From Duganella sp. Root336D2 (lineage in GTDB: Bacteria > Pseudomonadota > Gammaproteobacteria > Burkholderiales > Burkholderiaceae_D): a stretch of 64,000 nt of DNA. The notes beneath the pieces were generated by a model. It was not told the origin of the DNA and made no database searches. It worked only from the letters and a program-made list of their open reading frames with translations. Numbering within the stretch: the first letter of the stretch is position 1; each line of letters opens with the position of its first letter. The stretch spans positions 1 to 64,000 of the forward strand of contig NZ_LMDB01000005.1 in the NCBI RefSeq assembly GCF_001425005.1, read 5' to 3'. Shown in pieces: positions 1 to 8,829 of the stretch. Both the position numbers and the translations under genes were made by a program.

Positions 1-69
1 TGCAATGACTGGTTGAAAATTTGTGTCCATAATTGAATTTGTGGGCACAACTGCTGTGCCAAAATTCGA

Positions 70-651
70 TCATGGATGGGGGCGATTCCTACGTCCAGAC
101 GGTGCTGGCTTTACGCTTACGAAATTACCGCCGTCACCTTTGCCTTCGTCATCGTCTTTGCGCACGAAGCTCTTGTGGCCGGCCCACGCCTGGATCAGCG
201 TGCCGTCCACGCTGAAGTGTTCCCCCGAGAGCCATTCCTTTTTCTCAGCGATGGCCAGCACCTCGTTGAAAAATTCGACCACGGCATCGTGCTTGATCAG
301 GCGCTCACGATTCTTGGTGAAGACGGTGGGCACCCATACGGCGTCGTCCATGGACAGCCCGATAAACCAGCGAAACAGCAGGTTGTACTGGACCTGCTCC
401 ATCAACTGGCGCTCCGAGCGCACGCTGTACAGCACTTGCAGCAGCATGGCGCGCAACAGCTTTTCCGGCGCAATGCTCGGGCGCCCACCTTTGGTGTCGG
501 CCTCGTACATCTCGGTGAATAGACCGTTCATTCGCTCCAGCGCCGTATTGGCCATCTTGCGGATCACGCGCAATGGATGATCCGCCGGGATGAAGTCCTC
601 CAACTTACGCATGGTGAACAGGCTCTCGGTGAAGGTGTCGGCGCCGCGCAT
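70..651 (-). pseudogene. IS5-type transposase, N-terminal fragment
   Basis: The 193-residue reading frame matches the first half of an IS5-superfamily DDE transposase of the RxADTFTESLFTM type. Recognisable parts are the opening MRGADTFTESLF, the helix-rich LRAMLLQVLYSVRSERQL block, FRWFIGL, and the first catalytic region with HFSVDGTLIQAWAG. Related proteins run to about 350 residues or more. Here the family-like sequence ends soon after the GDGGNF segment and an unrelated tail leads to a stop, so the second half with the remaining catalytic acids is missing. No terminal repeats or target duplication were found. The element is dead and marks the left edge of the decayed region before the flagellar locus. 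Confidence 0.8.
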
Positions 652-796
652 TGAGTCTTGGATCTGGAAAATGGGATGTCAGGATAACATTGGCTGCACC
701 GCATCGGGTACGATGGGGAGACAGTATTTCAGCAGCCTGCTAGTACTGCGGACGTCATAGGTTGCTCGATTGACGCCAGGCGACTATCGATGGCGT

Positions 797-841
797 GATG
801 CATTCGGCAATGCAATCGGGTCTAGCTTGACGGAACAGTTG
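797..841 (+). repeat. DAFGNA motif copy 1
   Basis: Encodes DAFGNAIGSSLTEQL and runs into a stop about 30 bases later. The core tgatgcattcggcaatgc is identical to that at 1661-1678. Such DAFGNAxG segments occur near the C-terminal ends of large secreted toxin-like proteins, so the two copies may be remains of duplicated toxin tails. Confidence 0.4.
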
Positions 842-1231
842 TGGCCGACGTCCTGCAAGCTGCTCAAGCGGTAGCGACCACCCTGGGGGTCGAATTTTCC
901 GCTATTTCCTATCTGCCAGCTGACATCGCATATTGGATGAGGGGACCACGAGGGATGCTCGCACATCGACAGCTAAGGGGATTTCGTATGGTGTCGATGG
1001 GATGCGTGAACTCAAACATGGGGCGCTCACAGAGCTTGAAAGCCGTGGAGTGGATGTTGTGAGACGTGGCGATGCATGGGCCCTGCGTCGGGCCGCAGCA
1101 AGTCATGTGTTCGTCGATATGATGTTACTAGGAGACCCGCAGGAACTTGCGTTAGCAGTTGTTGGCGGAGAGATCGCCAAGCCAGTGCTTGGAGCACAAC
1201 AAGAGCAATGTGGCGCGTGCTTCCCGACAAT

Positions 1232-1543
1232 TTCAGTAAGCCGATTTCCGAACTCGTCACGTCCGGATCTTCACAGTTCGAACGAATGAATGGAGGTTTA
1301 AGGACGCCTGCGAGTCGAGTGCTCGACGATGCGCAAATCGAACGATTGACTTAAGAGTTTATCAAGGTCGGTGGCGATCCAGCAAAACTCCGGTTCAACA
1401 GTGGCCCACAAACATCTTATCTAGATGAGCTTGACGTAATTCGTGTCCGCGGGGATGTGTTTTCAGTTGATGACGCGCTGCACCCGAGGTCGAGCATGTC
1501 AGGCCGAGCTACTGGCTTCAAGCTAACGGCAAGGCGAATTTAG
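1232..1543 (+). pseudogene. Remnant of a polymorphic-toxin C-terminal region
   Basis: One frame reads FERMNGGLRTPASRVLDDAQ, then IERLT, then a TAA stop at 1352-1354. It continues in the same frame with FIKVGGDPAKLRFNSGPQTS, YLDELDVIRVRGDVF and HPRSSMSGRA before another stop at 1541. The phrase around RFNSG...TSY, the VRGDV strand and HPRSxMSxRA are the kind of sequence I associate with toxin domains carried by RHS and other polymorphic toxins; this is recollection, not a search result. A single C-to-T change of a Gln codon would explain the internal stop. Upstream homology, if any, is in other frames. I regard it as a dead fragment. Confidence 0.35.
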
Positions 1544-1655
1544 CGTCTCAGGGCTCGCCTTTAGAAAGTCGGTTGGTGCCCAATTCGAAGAGTCGGCCGA
1601 ATCTGCGGCCGGCTCACGGTGAGTTTGACGCAAGCACCAACTATTTGCGGTCGGA

Positions 1656-1856
1656 TTGCATGATGCATTCGGCAATGCGCTAGGAAGTAGCGTGTCGGAA
1701 GAGCTGGATCAGTTACCCCAGTTGAATGAGCTCAATCGAATCCTAAGAGCTACTCAAGGCCGAATTGAAGTCGATTCGCGCGTCCCGCGATCCGCAATTG
1801 AGCGTCGGATCCTTGTCTTCACGCAGTTCACCTCGCGCAACAATACTGTCGTGTGA
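1656..1856 (+). pseudogene. DAFGNA motif copy 2, remnant frame
   Basis: A 66-codon frame beginning MHDAFGNALGSSVSEELDQL and ending in TGA. It has no ribosome-binding site and is preceded in frame by a stop at about 1627. It is the second copy of the motif seen at 797, with better-preserved downstream sequence. It is most simply a truncated paralogue end from the same decayed toxin region and is unlikely to be expressed. Confidence 0.35.
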
Positions 1857-2108
1857 GGAGGGCAGGAACAACTGCATGACGATAGTATTTGCGATTTGCT
1901 AACATAAATTGCACACAATGTTGCAACTACCACTAAAACTGTATCTACTTTGAAAATAGAGTGTGCATTTTTCAAGAATATGTATCAAATTGTGACAATT
2001 GGATAGGATTTGCGTTTCATCCCGCGGCTAAGATCGGCGTTCTTGTTGGGTGTCAAATGAACGTGTCATCTTAGTAACAACGCCGTTGCGCGGGAAAAGG
2101 ATCATCAG

Positions 2109-2813
2109 TTGGACGTCACAAAGATCGCTGCAGAAGGCATGCAGCAAGATCTGCTGCGAATGCAGAGCATCAGCCAGAACATCGCCAATGTTCTCACTCC
2201 AGGTTACAAGCGCCAGATAGCTGCGCAACAGGGATTCTCCGTACAGGTTGAAAAAGGATTGGCGGTGCAGCCGGGGTCCACGATCGATGCGCGCGCCGGT
2301 ACCATGCGCTTCACCGGCTTGCAGACCGATGTTGCAGTCGAGGGCGAAGCATTCTTTGAAGTGGCGACGCCGGATGGCCCGCGCTACACCCGCCAGGGCG
2401 CACTGCGTGTTGACGCAGGTGGCCGCCTGGTTGGCGCCAACAATTTCCCCATCATGGGTTCCAGTGGCGACATCGTGCTCGCCGGCGGGCCTTTTACCGT
2501 CGATTCGTCCGGACAGGTGTTCCAGGACGGGCGCGTCGCCGGTCAGCTGAAGCTTGTGTACTTCCGCGAGGCGCAGCGCCTGGAGCCGGTAGGCTCGGGC
2601 ATGTACGCGCAAGGCGGCGCTTCGCTCGAAACCGCTGCAGCCACCGTGGCTGCGCGGGTGCGCTCCGGCTATCTGGAAAATTCCAACGTCGATAACGCCC
2701 GTGAAATGGTCAGCCTGACTGAGACGGTGCGCCATTTCGAAGCCCTGCACCGCATCTCCCAAGGCTATGACGAGGTCCTTGGCTCAGCAATCAGAAAGCT
2801 CGGAGAGTTTTAA
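2109..2813 (+). CDS. flgF: Flagellar basal-body rod protein FlgF
   Basis: This is a proximal rod subunit exported through the flagellar gate and assembled between FlgC and the distal rod. The 234-residue protein opens with a helix carrying the rod/hook signature (SQNIANVLTPGYKRQ). It has a central GEAFFEV...GPRYTRQGALRVDAGG block shared by FlgE/F/G proteins, and ends with the C-terminal helix (YLENSNVDNAREMVSLTETVRHFE). The start is TTG, with AAAAGG eight bases upstream. It is the first gene of the flagellar operon, three bases before flgG. The length fits the family (about 245). Confidence 0.9.
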   Translation: MDVTKIAAEGMQQDLLRMQSISQNIANVLTPGYKRQIAAQQGFSVQVEKGLAVQPGSTIDARAGTMRFTGLQTDVAVEGEAFFEVATPDGPRYTRQGALRVDAGGRLVGANNFPIMGSSGDIVLAGGPFTVDSSGQVFQDGRVAGQLKLVYFREAQRLEPVGSGMYAQGGASLETAAATVAARVRSGYLENSNVDNAREMVSLTETVRHFEALHRISQGYDEVLGSAIRKLGEF

Positions 2814-2816
2814 GCA

Positions 2817-3593
2817 ATGAATGACGCGCTCTATATCGCTGCAACTGGCATGAACGTGCAACAGCGCAGTGTCGACACCATCGCCAACAACCTGGCGAAC
2901 GTGAATACGCCCGGCTTCAAGAAAGGCCGGGTCAACTTTGAGGATATGGTTTATCGCGCACTTGGCGCGCCGGCGGGGCAGGCGGATGCTGCGCGTCCTG
3001 CATGGCAGGGCAGCGGCGTCGGCATGCTGTCGCTGGTGAAGCAATTCGCCCCCGGCGAGTTGCGCAAGACCGAACAGCCGCTGGACATCGCGATCCAGGG
3101 CGAAGGCTTTTTTGAAGTCAACGCTACGGACGGCACCCCGGCATACAGCCGCGGTGGTTCGCTGATCGTTGACAAGGACGGCTTCCTGTCGACTGCGGAT
3201 GGCCATGTGCTGAAGCCTGGCATCCACGTCGGCCTGGATGCGTTGGAAATCACCGTCAAGCAAGATGGCCGGGTTCTGGTGCGCAACCGTGAGGGCGGCT
3301 CTTCCAACGAAGTCGGCCGGATAGAGCTGGTGCGCTTTGCCGATACCCAGGGCCTGGTCGCCCTTGGCGGCAACCTGTATCGCCCGTCGGCGCAGTCCGG
3401 CGATGCGATCCTGGGACGTGCCGGCGAAGATGGCCTGGGCGGCATTGCACAAGGCTTCCTGGAGTCCTCGAACGTCAAGCTGGTCGAAGAGATGGTGGAC
3501 CTGATGGCGGCGCAGCGCGCCTATGAGAGCAACGTCAAGGTGATCCAGGCTGCCGACGAGATGCTCGCGATGAGCAATAACCTGCGCAAGTAA
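2817..3593 (+). CDS. flgG: Flagellar distal rod protein FlgG
   Basis: Distal rod subunit that passes through the P and L rings. The 258-residue protein has the N-terminal rod signature QRSVDTIANNLANVNTPGFK, a central GEGFFEV...PAYSRGGSLIVDKDG segment, and the C-terminal helix (GFLESSNVKLVEEMVDLMAA followed by QRAYESNVKVIQAADEMLA). All are typical of FlgG. It starts three bases after flgF stops and is followed nine bases on by flgA. The family length is about 260, so it looks intact. Confidence 0.95.
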   Translation: MNDALYIAATGMNVQQRSVDTIANNLANVNTPGFKKGRVNFEDMVYRALGAPAGQADAARPAWQGSGVGMLSLVKQFAPGELRKTEQPLDIAIQGEGFFEVNATDGTPAYSRGGSLIVDKDGFLSTADGHVLKPGIHVGLDALEITVKQDGRVLVRNREGGSSNEVGRIELVRFADTQGLVALGGNLYRPSAQSGDAILGRAGEDGLGGIAQGFLESSNVKLVEEMVDLMAAQRAYESNVKVIQAADEMLAMSNNLRK

Positions 3594-3601
3594 TCGTTGT
3601 C

Positions 3602-4546
3602 ATGCGGTTTTGGGCGGGCTTGCTGTTCCTGCTGGCGGTGAACGCCACGGCCGCCGAGATCGTACTGGAACTGCGCAAGGAAGCGTCGGTGCGCGGCCCG
3701 ATGGTCACGATTGAAGAACTGGTAGTGATGGATGCCAGCCATGCCGCGCTGGCCGCGACGCCTGTCGGCAGGGCGCCGCTGGCCGGGCAGAGCGCTTTGC
3801 GCAGCCGGCAGGAATTGGCCGATGTGCTGGCCCGTCAGCCGGGCTGGCGCGGCAAGCAGGTCGAATGGCGCGGTGCGGAGGCAGTGCGCGTGCGCACCGA
3901 GGCCGTGGCTTTGCCAGGCGAACGGCTGGTGGCGGAGGCGGAGCGTTACCTGCGCGAACATTTCGGCAGCCGCTACGCGAGGCTGGAGGCCGCGCCGGCA
4001 GCGGAAGTGCCGGAAGTCGCTGTTCCTGTAGGCGACCTTGCGCTGCAAGTGCGTCCGCTGCCGAACGCACGCTTGCCCGGGCGCGTCGCGCTGTGGATTG
4101 ATGTTTTGGCCGGCGGTGCGGTGCAGCGCTCCATTGTGGTGCCGATGCGGATCTCGGCCTGGCAGGAAGTGCTGGTGGCGCGAGGGCCTTTGGCCGAAGG
4201 CGCCGGCATCGGCCAGGGCGAGGTGGAAGTAAAGCTGGAGCGCGTCGAGGCCATCGGCGACGAGCCGGCGGAGCCGGATGCGCTGCAGCGGAACGGCCGG
4301 CTGCGGCACGCAGTCAGTGCGGGGCAAGTGCTGTTGCGGAAGGATTTGGCGCCCGCTAACGCTGTATTGCGCGGCGACAGGGTGCGGCTGGTGGCCGGCA
4401 GGCCTGGAATGCAGGTTGAAGTGGGCGCGGTGGCCGAGGCCGATGCGCTGGTAGGACAAACAATCGCGGTCAGGCCGGCAAACGGCGGCGGCGTAGTGAT
4501 GGCGCGGGTGACCGGGCTGGGTGAAGTCAGGCTGGATGAAAGATAA
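3602..4546 (+). CDS. flgA: P-ring assembly chaperone FlgA
   Basis: Periplasmic chaperone needed to polymerise FlgI into the P ring. The 314-residue protein starts with a Sec signal peptide (MRFWAGLLFLLAVNATAAE). The C-terminal third has the SAF-like fold sequence: LRHAVSAGQVLLRKDLAPA, then GDRVRLVAGRPGMQVEV and a C-terminal VRPANGGGVVMARVTGLGEV. It is somewhat longer than many FlgA proteins. It sits directly before flgH and flgI, the ring genes it serves. Confidence 0.88.
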   Translation: MRFWAGLLFLLAVNATAAEIVLELRKEASVRGPMVTIEELVVMDASHAALAATPVGRAPLAGQSALRSRQELADVLARQPGWRGKQVEWRGAEAVRVRTEAVALPGERLVAEAERYLREHFGSRYARLEAAPAAEVPEVAVPVGDLALQVRPLPNARLPGRVALWIDVLAGGAVQRSIVVPMRISAWQEVLVARGPLAEGAGIGQGEVEVKLERVEAIGDEPAEPDALQRNGRLRHAVSAGQVLLRKDLAPANAVLRGDRVRLVAGRPGMQVEVGAVAEADALVGQTIAVRPANGGGVVMARVTGLGEVRLDER

Positions 4547-4552
4547 AGAAGA

Positions 4553-5131
4553 ATGAAGAGCAGGATGTGGAATTGGATGGGGGCGCTGATGCTGGCACAG
4601 GCTGCCGTGGCGCAGGCGACCAGCCTGTATGATCCGGTGGCCTACCAGGCCCTGACTTCCGATTTGCGGCAGCGTAAGGTCGGCGACCTGATCACCGTCA
4701 TGGTCTATGAGAACTCAAGCGCCAGCAGCACCGCGAATACCAGCGCGGGCCGCGAAGCTGGCATCGGCCTCGCCGCACAAGGCACCGGCGGCAAGCGGGT
4801 CGCGGCGTCGGTGCACACCAATAACGATATGGACGGGCGCGGACGCACCGAGCGTGAAGGCCGCGTGCTGGCGCAGCTCACCGTCTCGGTCCGCGAGATC
4901 ACGGAATCGGGCGACCTGATGGTGGCGGGCGAGCAGGTGCTGGAAGTGAACAATGAGCGCCAGCAGATCAAGGTCGAAGGCCGCATCCGTCCGCAAGATG
5001 TGTCGGCGGCCAATGTCGTGCTGTCGACGCGCATCGCCAATGCGCGCATCAGCTATGCGGGCGAGGGCGACCTGGCCGCAATCCAGCGGCCCGCCTGGTG
5101 GCAGCGTTTCCTGACCCTGTTTGGCTTGTAA
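4553..5131 (+). CDS. flgH: Flagellar L-ring protein FlgH, lacking the lipobox Cys
   Basis: Outer-membrane L-ring subunit. The 192-residue protein has a signal-like N-terminus ending AQAAVAQATS. The FlgH core follows: LYDPVAYQALTSDLRQRKVG, DLITVMVYENSSAS, then ANVVLSTRIANARISYAGEG and the terminal WWQRFLTLFGL. FlgH is normally a lipoprotein of about 230 residues with an acylated Cys after the signal peptide. This protein contains no Cys at all and the N-terminal part is short. It could be a non-lipidated variant, or the true start may differ, although no better upstream start overlaps flgA sensibly. It lies six bases after flgA. Confidence 0.9.
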   Translation: MKSRMWNWMGALMLAQAAVAQATSLYDPVAYQALTSDLRQRKVGDLITVMVYENSSASSTANTSAGREAGIGLAAQGTGGKRVAASVHTNNDMDGRGRTEREGRVLAQLTVSVREITESGDLMVAGEQVLEVNNERQQIKVEGRIRPQDVSAANVVLSTRIANARISYAGEGDLAAIQRPAWWQRFLTLFGL

Positions 5132-5136
5132 TCCCT

Positions 5137-6258
5137 ATGCGTCAATTTATTCTGCGCGCCATGCTGGCGCTGGCGGGGCTGTGCGCCTGTGTGCAGGTGC
5201 AGGCCGAAACGATTCGTATCAAGGACCTGGGCAAGGTCTCGGGCTGGCGTGAAAACGCGCTGACCGGCTACGGCCTGGTGACCGGCCTGGCCGGCACCGG
5301 CGATTCCAGCCGCAACAAGGCAACCCGCCAGTCGATCGCCAATATGCTGGCGCGCTTCGACATGACTGTAGTTGCGGAAGATGTGCAGAGCCGCAACGCC
5401 GCTGCCGTCATGGTGACGGCCAGCCTGTCGCCTTTCGCACGGGAAGGCGATACGCTGGACGTGACCGTCACTTCGCTGGGCGATGCGCGCAGCCTGGTGG
5501 GCGGAACGCTGATCCTGGCGCCGCTGAAGGGGCCGGACGGCAAGGTTTATGCGCTGGCGCAAGGAGCGCTGACTGTCGGCGGCTACAAGTACGACATGAA
5601 CGGCAATGTGCAGCAGAAGAACCACCCGACGGTGGCTTCCATTCCAAGCGGTGCGACGGTGGAGCGGGGTGTGGTCAATGACGTGACCCTGCAGGGCAAC
5701 AGCGTCACCTTCGTGCTGTCCGAGCCGGACTACACGACAGCCAGCCGTGTCGCCGCAGCGATCAACCGCGGCCTGGGCGGCAACCTGGCGACGGCGCTCG
5801 ATCCTTCCGGCATCGAAATCAATATCCCGGAAGCGCGCCGCTCGCGCCTGAACGATTTCCTGATGGCCGTCGAAAACGTGTCCGTGGAACCGGACCGCCG
5901 TGCGCGCGTGGTCATCAACGAGCGCACCGGCACCGTGGTGGCGGGCGGCGACGTGCGGATCTCCAAAGTGGCGGTCTCGCACGGCGAGCTGAAAGTGAGC
6001 ATCCTGACCGACAACACCGTGTCGCAGCCGCTCCTGGTCAGCAATACCGGCGCGGGCGTGCGCACCGCGCAGGTGTCGAACAGCCGGGTGGACGTCGAGG
6101 AGCGCGGCGAAACGGGCCTGGTGACTGCCGGCGGCAATACCGTCGCCGACCTGGTGCAGTCGCTCACGCGCGTCAAGACCAATACGCGCGACATCATCTC
6201 GATCTTGCGGGCAGTGAAGGCGGCAGGCGCCTTGCACGCGGAACTGATCGTTCAATAA
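5137..6258 (+). CDS. flgI: Flagellar P-ring protein FlgI
   Basis: P-ring subunit in the periplasm around the rod. The 373-residue protein has a signal peptide (MRQFILRAMLALAGLCACVQ then VQA). The conserved FlgI core is present: IRIKDLGKVSGWRENALTGYGLVTGLAGTGDS, RVVINERTGTVVAGGDVRIS and the C-terminal VADLVQSLTRVKTNTRDIIS block. I chose ATG 5137, five bases after the flgH stop, because it starts the signal peptide; in-frame sequence upstream belongs to flgH. Length is normal for the family. Confidence 0.95.
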   Translation: MRQFILRAMLALAGLCACVQVQAETIRIKDLGKVSGWRENALTGYGLVTGLAGTGDSSRNKATRQSIANMLARFDMTVVAEDVQSRNAAAVMVTASLSPFAREGDTLDVTVTSLGDARSLVGGTLILAPLKGPDGKVYALAQGALTVGGYKYDMNGNVQQKNHPTVASIPSGATVERGVVNDVTLQGNSVTFVLSEPDYTTASRVAAAINRGLGGNLATALDPSGIEINIPEARRSRLNDFLMAVENVSVEPDRRARVVINERTGTVVAGGDVRISKVAVSHGELKVSILTDNTVSQPLLVSNTGAGVRTAQVSNSRVDVEERGETGLVTAGGNTVADLVQSLTRVKTNTRDIISILRAVKAAGALHAELIVQ

Positions 6259-6268
6259 GGACTGGATT

Positions 6269-6631
6269 ATGCAATCGATTATCGAATCGGGCACCGTGGA
6301 CCTGTTGCGGCTGGCGCTGGATGCGTCCATCATGCGCCAGCAGGCCATTGCCCACAATATCGCCAACGCCAATACCCCCGGCTACCAGCGCATGGGCGTC
6401 AGCTTCGAAGCCCAGGTGGCGCAGCTGATGGACCAGCAGAAGGCCGGCACGCCAACGCTGCCGATGGCGGCCTTGCGCCCGGAGTTCGTGTCCATCGGCC
6501 AGGAGCCGGTCTCGCTCGACACGGAAATGGCTTCGCTGGCCGAGAACACCCTCCACCACCAGGCTCTGCTCAAGGCCCTGAGCAAGCAAATGTCGCTGGT
6601 GAGCACAGCGATCAACGAGGGAAAACGCTAA
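6269..6631 (+). CDS. flgB: Flagellar proximal rod protein FlgB
   Basis: Proximal rod subunit. The 120-residue protein has the N-terminal rod signature QQAIAHNIANANTPGYQRMG and a C-terminal helix (LDTEMASLAENTLHHQALLK). Both are characteristic of FlgB (family about 115-140). It begins ten bases after flgI with AAGGACTGGATT upstream and abuts flgC with no gap. In most species flgB and flgC head the flgBCDEFGHIJ operon; here the order is rearranged, with flgB-C after the ring genes. Confidence 0.9.
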   Translation: MQSIIESGTVDLLRLALDASIMRQQAIAHNIANANTPGYQRMGVSFEAQVAQLMDQQKAGTPTLPMAALRPEFVSIGQEPVSLDTEMASLAENTLHHQALLKALSKQMSLVSTAINEGKR

Positions 6632-7066
6632 ATGGACTATCACGCGCTCTTCCAGATCAGCGCCAGCGGCATGGCGCTGGAAAAACTGCGGCTCGATACC
6701 ACCGCCGCCAATATCGCCAATATGAACGTCGCTTACGCACCAGGCGAAGCAGGCTACCGCCCGATGCGCGTGGTGGCGCAAACCGCGCAACTGGGATTCA
6801 GCCAGCAATTCGGCAGCATGTACCGTGCCGTGGGCGGCGTGCAGTCCATGAGCGTGGTGCAGGAGTCGGCGCCGCCGCGCCTGGCGCATGAACCGGGCCA
6901 CCCGCTCGCCAATGCGCAGGGCATGGTTGCCTATCCGGGCGTCAACCACACGCAGGAAATGGTCAATATGACCGCCGCGCTGCGCGCCTATGAGGCGAAC
7001 GTCGCGGCCATGAACGCTGCCAAGACCATGGCGGCGCGGGCACTGGACATCGGAGGCCAGCAATGA
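6632..7066 (+). CDS. flgC: Flagellar proximal rod protein FlgC
   Basis: Proximal rod subunit. The 144-residue protein has the FlgC opening (FQISASGMALEKLRLDTTAA then NIANMNVAYAPGEAGYRP). Its C-terminal helix PGVNHTQEMVNMTAALRAYE then ANVAAMNAAKTMAARALDIG includes the NM(x)6RAYEANV signature. The start codon immediately follows the flgB stop, and its end overlaps fliE by four bases, so the three are translationally coupled. Confidence 0.92.
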   Translation: MDYHALFQISASGMALEKLRLDTTAANIANMNVAYAPGEAGYRPMRVVAQTAQLGFSQQFGSMYRAVGGVQSMSVVQESAPPRLAHEPGHPLANAQGMVAYPGVNHTQEMVNMTAALRAYEANVAAMNAAKTMAARALDIGGQQ

Positions 7067-7368
7067 CTTTGGAAGCGATCGGCGCGATCGGCGCCGTGGA
7101 TGCGCTGGACACAGTGGCGCCGGCAACGGCACAGGCGGCAGCGCCGGAAGGCAGTTTCGGCAGCTGGTTTGCGCAGGAAATGGGCGTGGCCAATACGCGC
7201 GCGGCAGAGGCAGACCTGGCCGTGCGCCAGCTGGCGGCCGGCGAACCGGTCAGCCTGCACGATGTGATGATCAAGCTGGAAGAGGCGAAGCTTTCCTTCC
7301 AGCTGCTGGCCCAGGTGCGCAACCGCGTGCTGGAAGCCTACCAGGAAGTAATGCGTACCCAGGTGTAA
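7063..7368 (+). CDS. fliE: MS-ring/rod junction protein FliE
   Basis: FliE joins the MS ring and export gate to the proximal rod. The 101-residue protein ends with the diagnostic FliE helix (GEPVSLHDVMIKLEEAKLSF then QLLAQVRNRVLEAYQEVMRT). Length is typical (about 104). It overlaps flgC by four bases and directly precedes fliF, the usual fliE-fliF order. Confidence 0.93.
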   Translation: MTLEAIGAIGAVDALDTVAPATAQAAAPEGSFGSWFAQEMGVANTRAAEADLAVRQLAAGEPVSLHDVMIKLEEAKLSFQLLAQVRNRVLEAYQEVMRTQV

Positions 7369-7371
7369 TTG

Positions 7372-8829
7372 ATGACGATGATGCAGATGTGGAGCGGCAT
7401 GGCGCCGCGTGCCCGGACGGGATTGGCGGCGGGCGTGGTGGCGATAGTCGCGCTGGTGGCTGCGCTTGGCTTCTGGGCCTACCGGTCCGACTACCAGGTG
7501 CTGTTCTCCGAAGTAGCGGCGGCTGATGCGGCGGCGATGACGGCCGAACTGGACAAGCAGAAAACGCCTTACCAGCTGGCGGACGGCGGCTCGACCATCC
7601 TGGTCCCGAAGGACCTGGTGTACAAGACGCGCTTGAAGCTGATGGGCAAGGAAATGCCGCTGCACGGGGCGGTGGGATTCGAAGTATTCAATAACGCCGA
7701 CTTCGGCATGACCGAGTTCGTACAGAAGGTGAACTACCAGCGCGCCATCCAGGGCGAACTGACCCGCACCATCCTGTCGATCGAGGAGATCCAGGCCGCG
7801 CGCGTGCACCTGGCCTTGCCTGAACAGGGCCTGTTCCGCAAGAGCGGCACCAAGCCCAAGGCCTCGGTGACGGTCACCATGAAGCAGGGTCACGCGTTGG
7901 CGCCGGAACAGGTGACCGGCATCCAGCGCCTGGTCGCCGCGTCCGTGCCCGATATTGTGGCGGCCGACGTGACGGTACTGAACCAGCAGGGCGTGGCGCT
8001 GACCCGCGTCGCAGCGGAACAAGGTGGCGAGCAATTGTCGATAGCGCAGCTGGACCTCAAGCGCGGTACCGAAGACTACCTGGCGAAAAAAGTCAGCCAG
8101 GTGCTGGACCGTACCTTCGGCGCGGGCGAGGCCGTGGCCAGCGTCGACGTCCTGCTGAACCTCGACCAGACCAAGGTCACGACGGAAGAAGTGCTGCCGG
8201 CCCGTGGCGCAGCAGGGGCGGCAGCCGGCGTCATGGTGCGCGAGCGCCAGACCAGCCGTGAAGGCGCGCCGGCCGTCGCCAGCGGCCAGCCAGCCGGCAG
8301 CGGCAGCACCCTGACCGAAGCCGATTACCAGGTCGGGCGCCGCGTCGAACAACACGTGCCGGGCAGTGGCGCCATCCGCCGCATGACCATTGCGGTCGTG
8401 GTGCGCCAGCCGCTGCGCGCGGAGCAGCAGGAGAAACTGAAGGAAGTGGTGATGGCCGCGACCGGCTTTAGCGCCGCACGCGGCGACGCCGTTGTGGTGC
8501 ATACGATGGAGCAGTTGCTGACGCCGGCGCAGGCGGCGGGCAATGCGGCGCCCGACGCGCAAGGTGCGCTGGCTGGCTCGGCTGCGGCAAGCGCGGCTTC
8601 GCGCGCCTCGGCCGAAGCTGCCGCGGCCACCGGTTCCGTGCCGTGGGCCTTGACCGCCGTCCTTGCAGTGATCGTGGCGGCCGTCGCTGTCGCCTATGCA
8701 CTGCGGGCGGGCCGCAGGCAGGCGCCGGCTGCGCGCCTGGATCCGGCCACGCGCCAGTTGCTGCTGCAGGATATCCGCAGCTGGATCGCGGCGCCTGCCA
8801 CTGCGGTGGCGAAGGAGCACAAGCCATGA
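7372..8829 (+). CDS. fliF: Flagellar MS-ring protein FliF
   Basis: Inner-membrane MS-ring subunit. The 485-residue protein has a first transmembrane helix at about residues 15-35 and the ring-building motifs (LFSEV, AVGFEVFNNADFGMTEFVQK, NYQRAIQGELTRTI, ARVHLALPEQGLFRK). A second transmembrane helix lies at about 425-445 (WALTAVLAVIVAAVAVAYAL). The cytoplasmic tail after it is only about 40 residues; enteric FliF has a tail roughly twice as long that binds FliG. The last helix RQLLLQDIRSWIAAP still resembles a FliG-binding helix. I use ATG 7372; a TTG precedes it by one codon. The gene overlaps the next by four bases. Confidence 0.94.
   Translation: MTMMQMWSGMAPRARTGLAAGVVAIVALVAALGFWAYRSDYQVLFSEVAAADAAAMTAELDKQKTPYQLADGGSTILVPKDLVYKTRLKLMGKEMPLHGAVGFEVFNNADFGMTEFVQKVNYQRAIQGELTRTILSIEEIQAARVHLALPEQGLFRKSGTKPKASVTVTMKQGHALAPEQVTGIQRLVAASVPDIVAADVTVLNQQGVALTRVAAEQGGEQLSIAQLDLKRGTEDYLAKKVSQVLDRTFGAGEAVASVDVLLNLDQTKVTTEEVLPARGAAGAAAGVMVRERQTSREGAPAVASGQPAGSGSTLTEADYQVGRRVEQHVPGSGAIRRMTIAVVVRQPLRAEQQEKLKEVVMAATGFSAARGDAVVVHTMEQLLTPAQAAGNAAPDAQGALAGSAAASAASRASAEAAAATGSVPWALTAVLAVIVAAVAVAYALRAGRRQAPAARLDPATRQLLLQDIRSWIAAPATAVAKEHKP

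Larger units (their letters stand above)
660..2108. other. Decayed DNA without an intact gene
   Basis: No reading frame here has a convincing start, ribosome site and full-length family match. Short open stretches change frame every few hundred bases, as expected of degraded coding DNA. Two pieces look like former polymorphic-toxin sequence: 797-841 and 1662-1706 share an 18-base identical core and both encode DAFGNA(I/L)GSS(L/V). The last 250 bases before flgF are markedly AT-rich compared with the rest of the window and presumably hold the promoter of the flagellar operon. I could not assign a -10/-35 or sigma-54 site with confidence. Confidence 0.6.

Noticed and set aside
841..1289. Several 60-120 codon frames in the decayed region as genes
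   Set aside because: They overlap in different frames, lack ribosome sites and give no family match; degraded DNA explains them better.
1900..2108. A sigma-54 or sigma-28 promoter before flgF
   Set aside because: The AT-rich leader contains no TGGCAC-N5-TTGC or TAAA/GCCGATAA match good enough to report.
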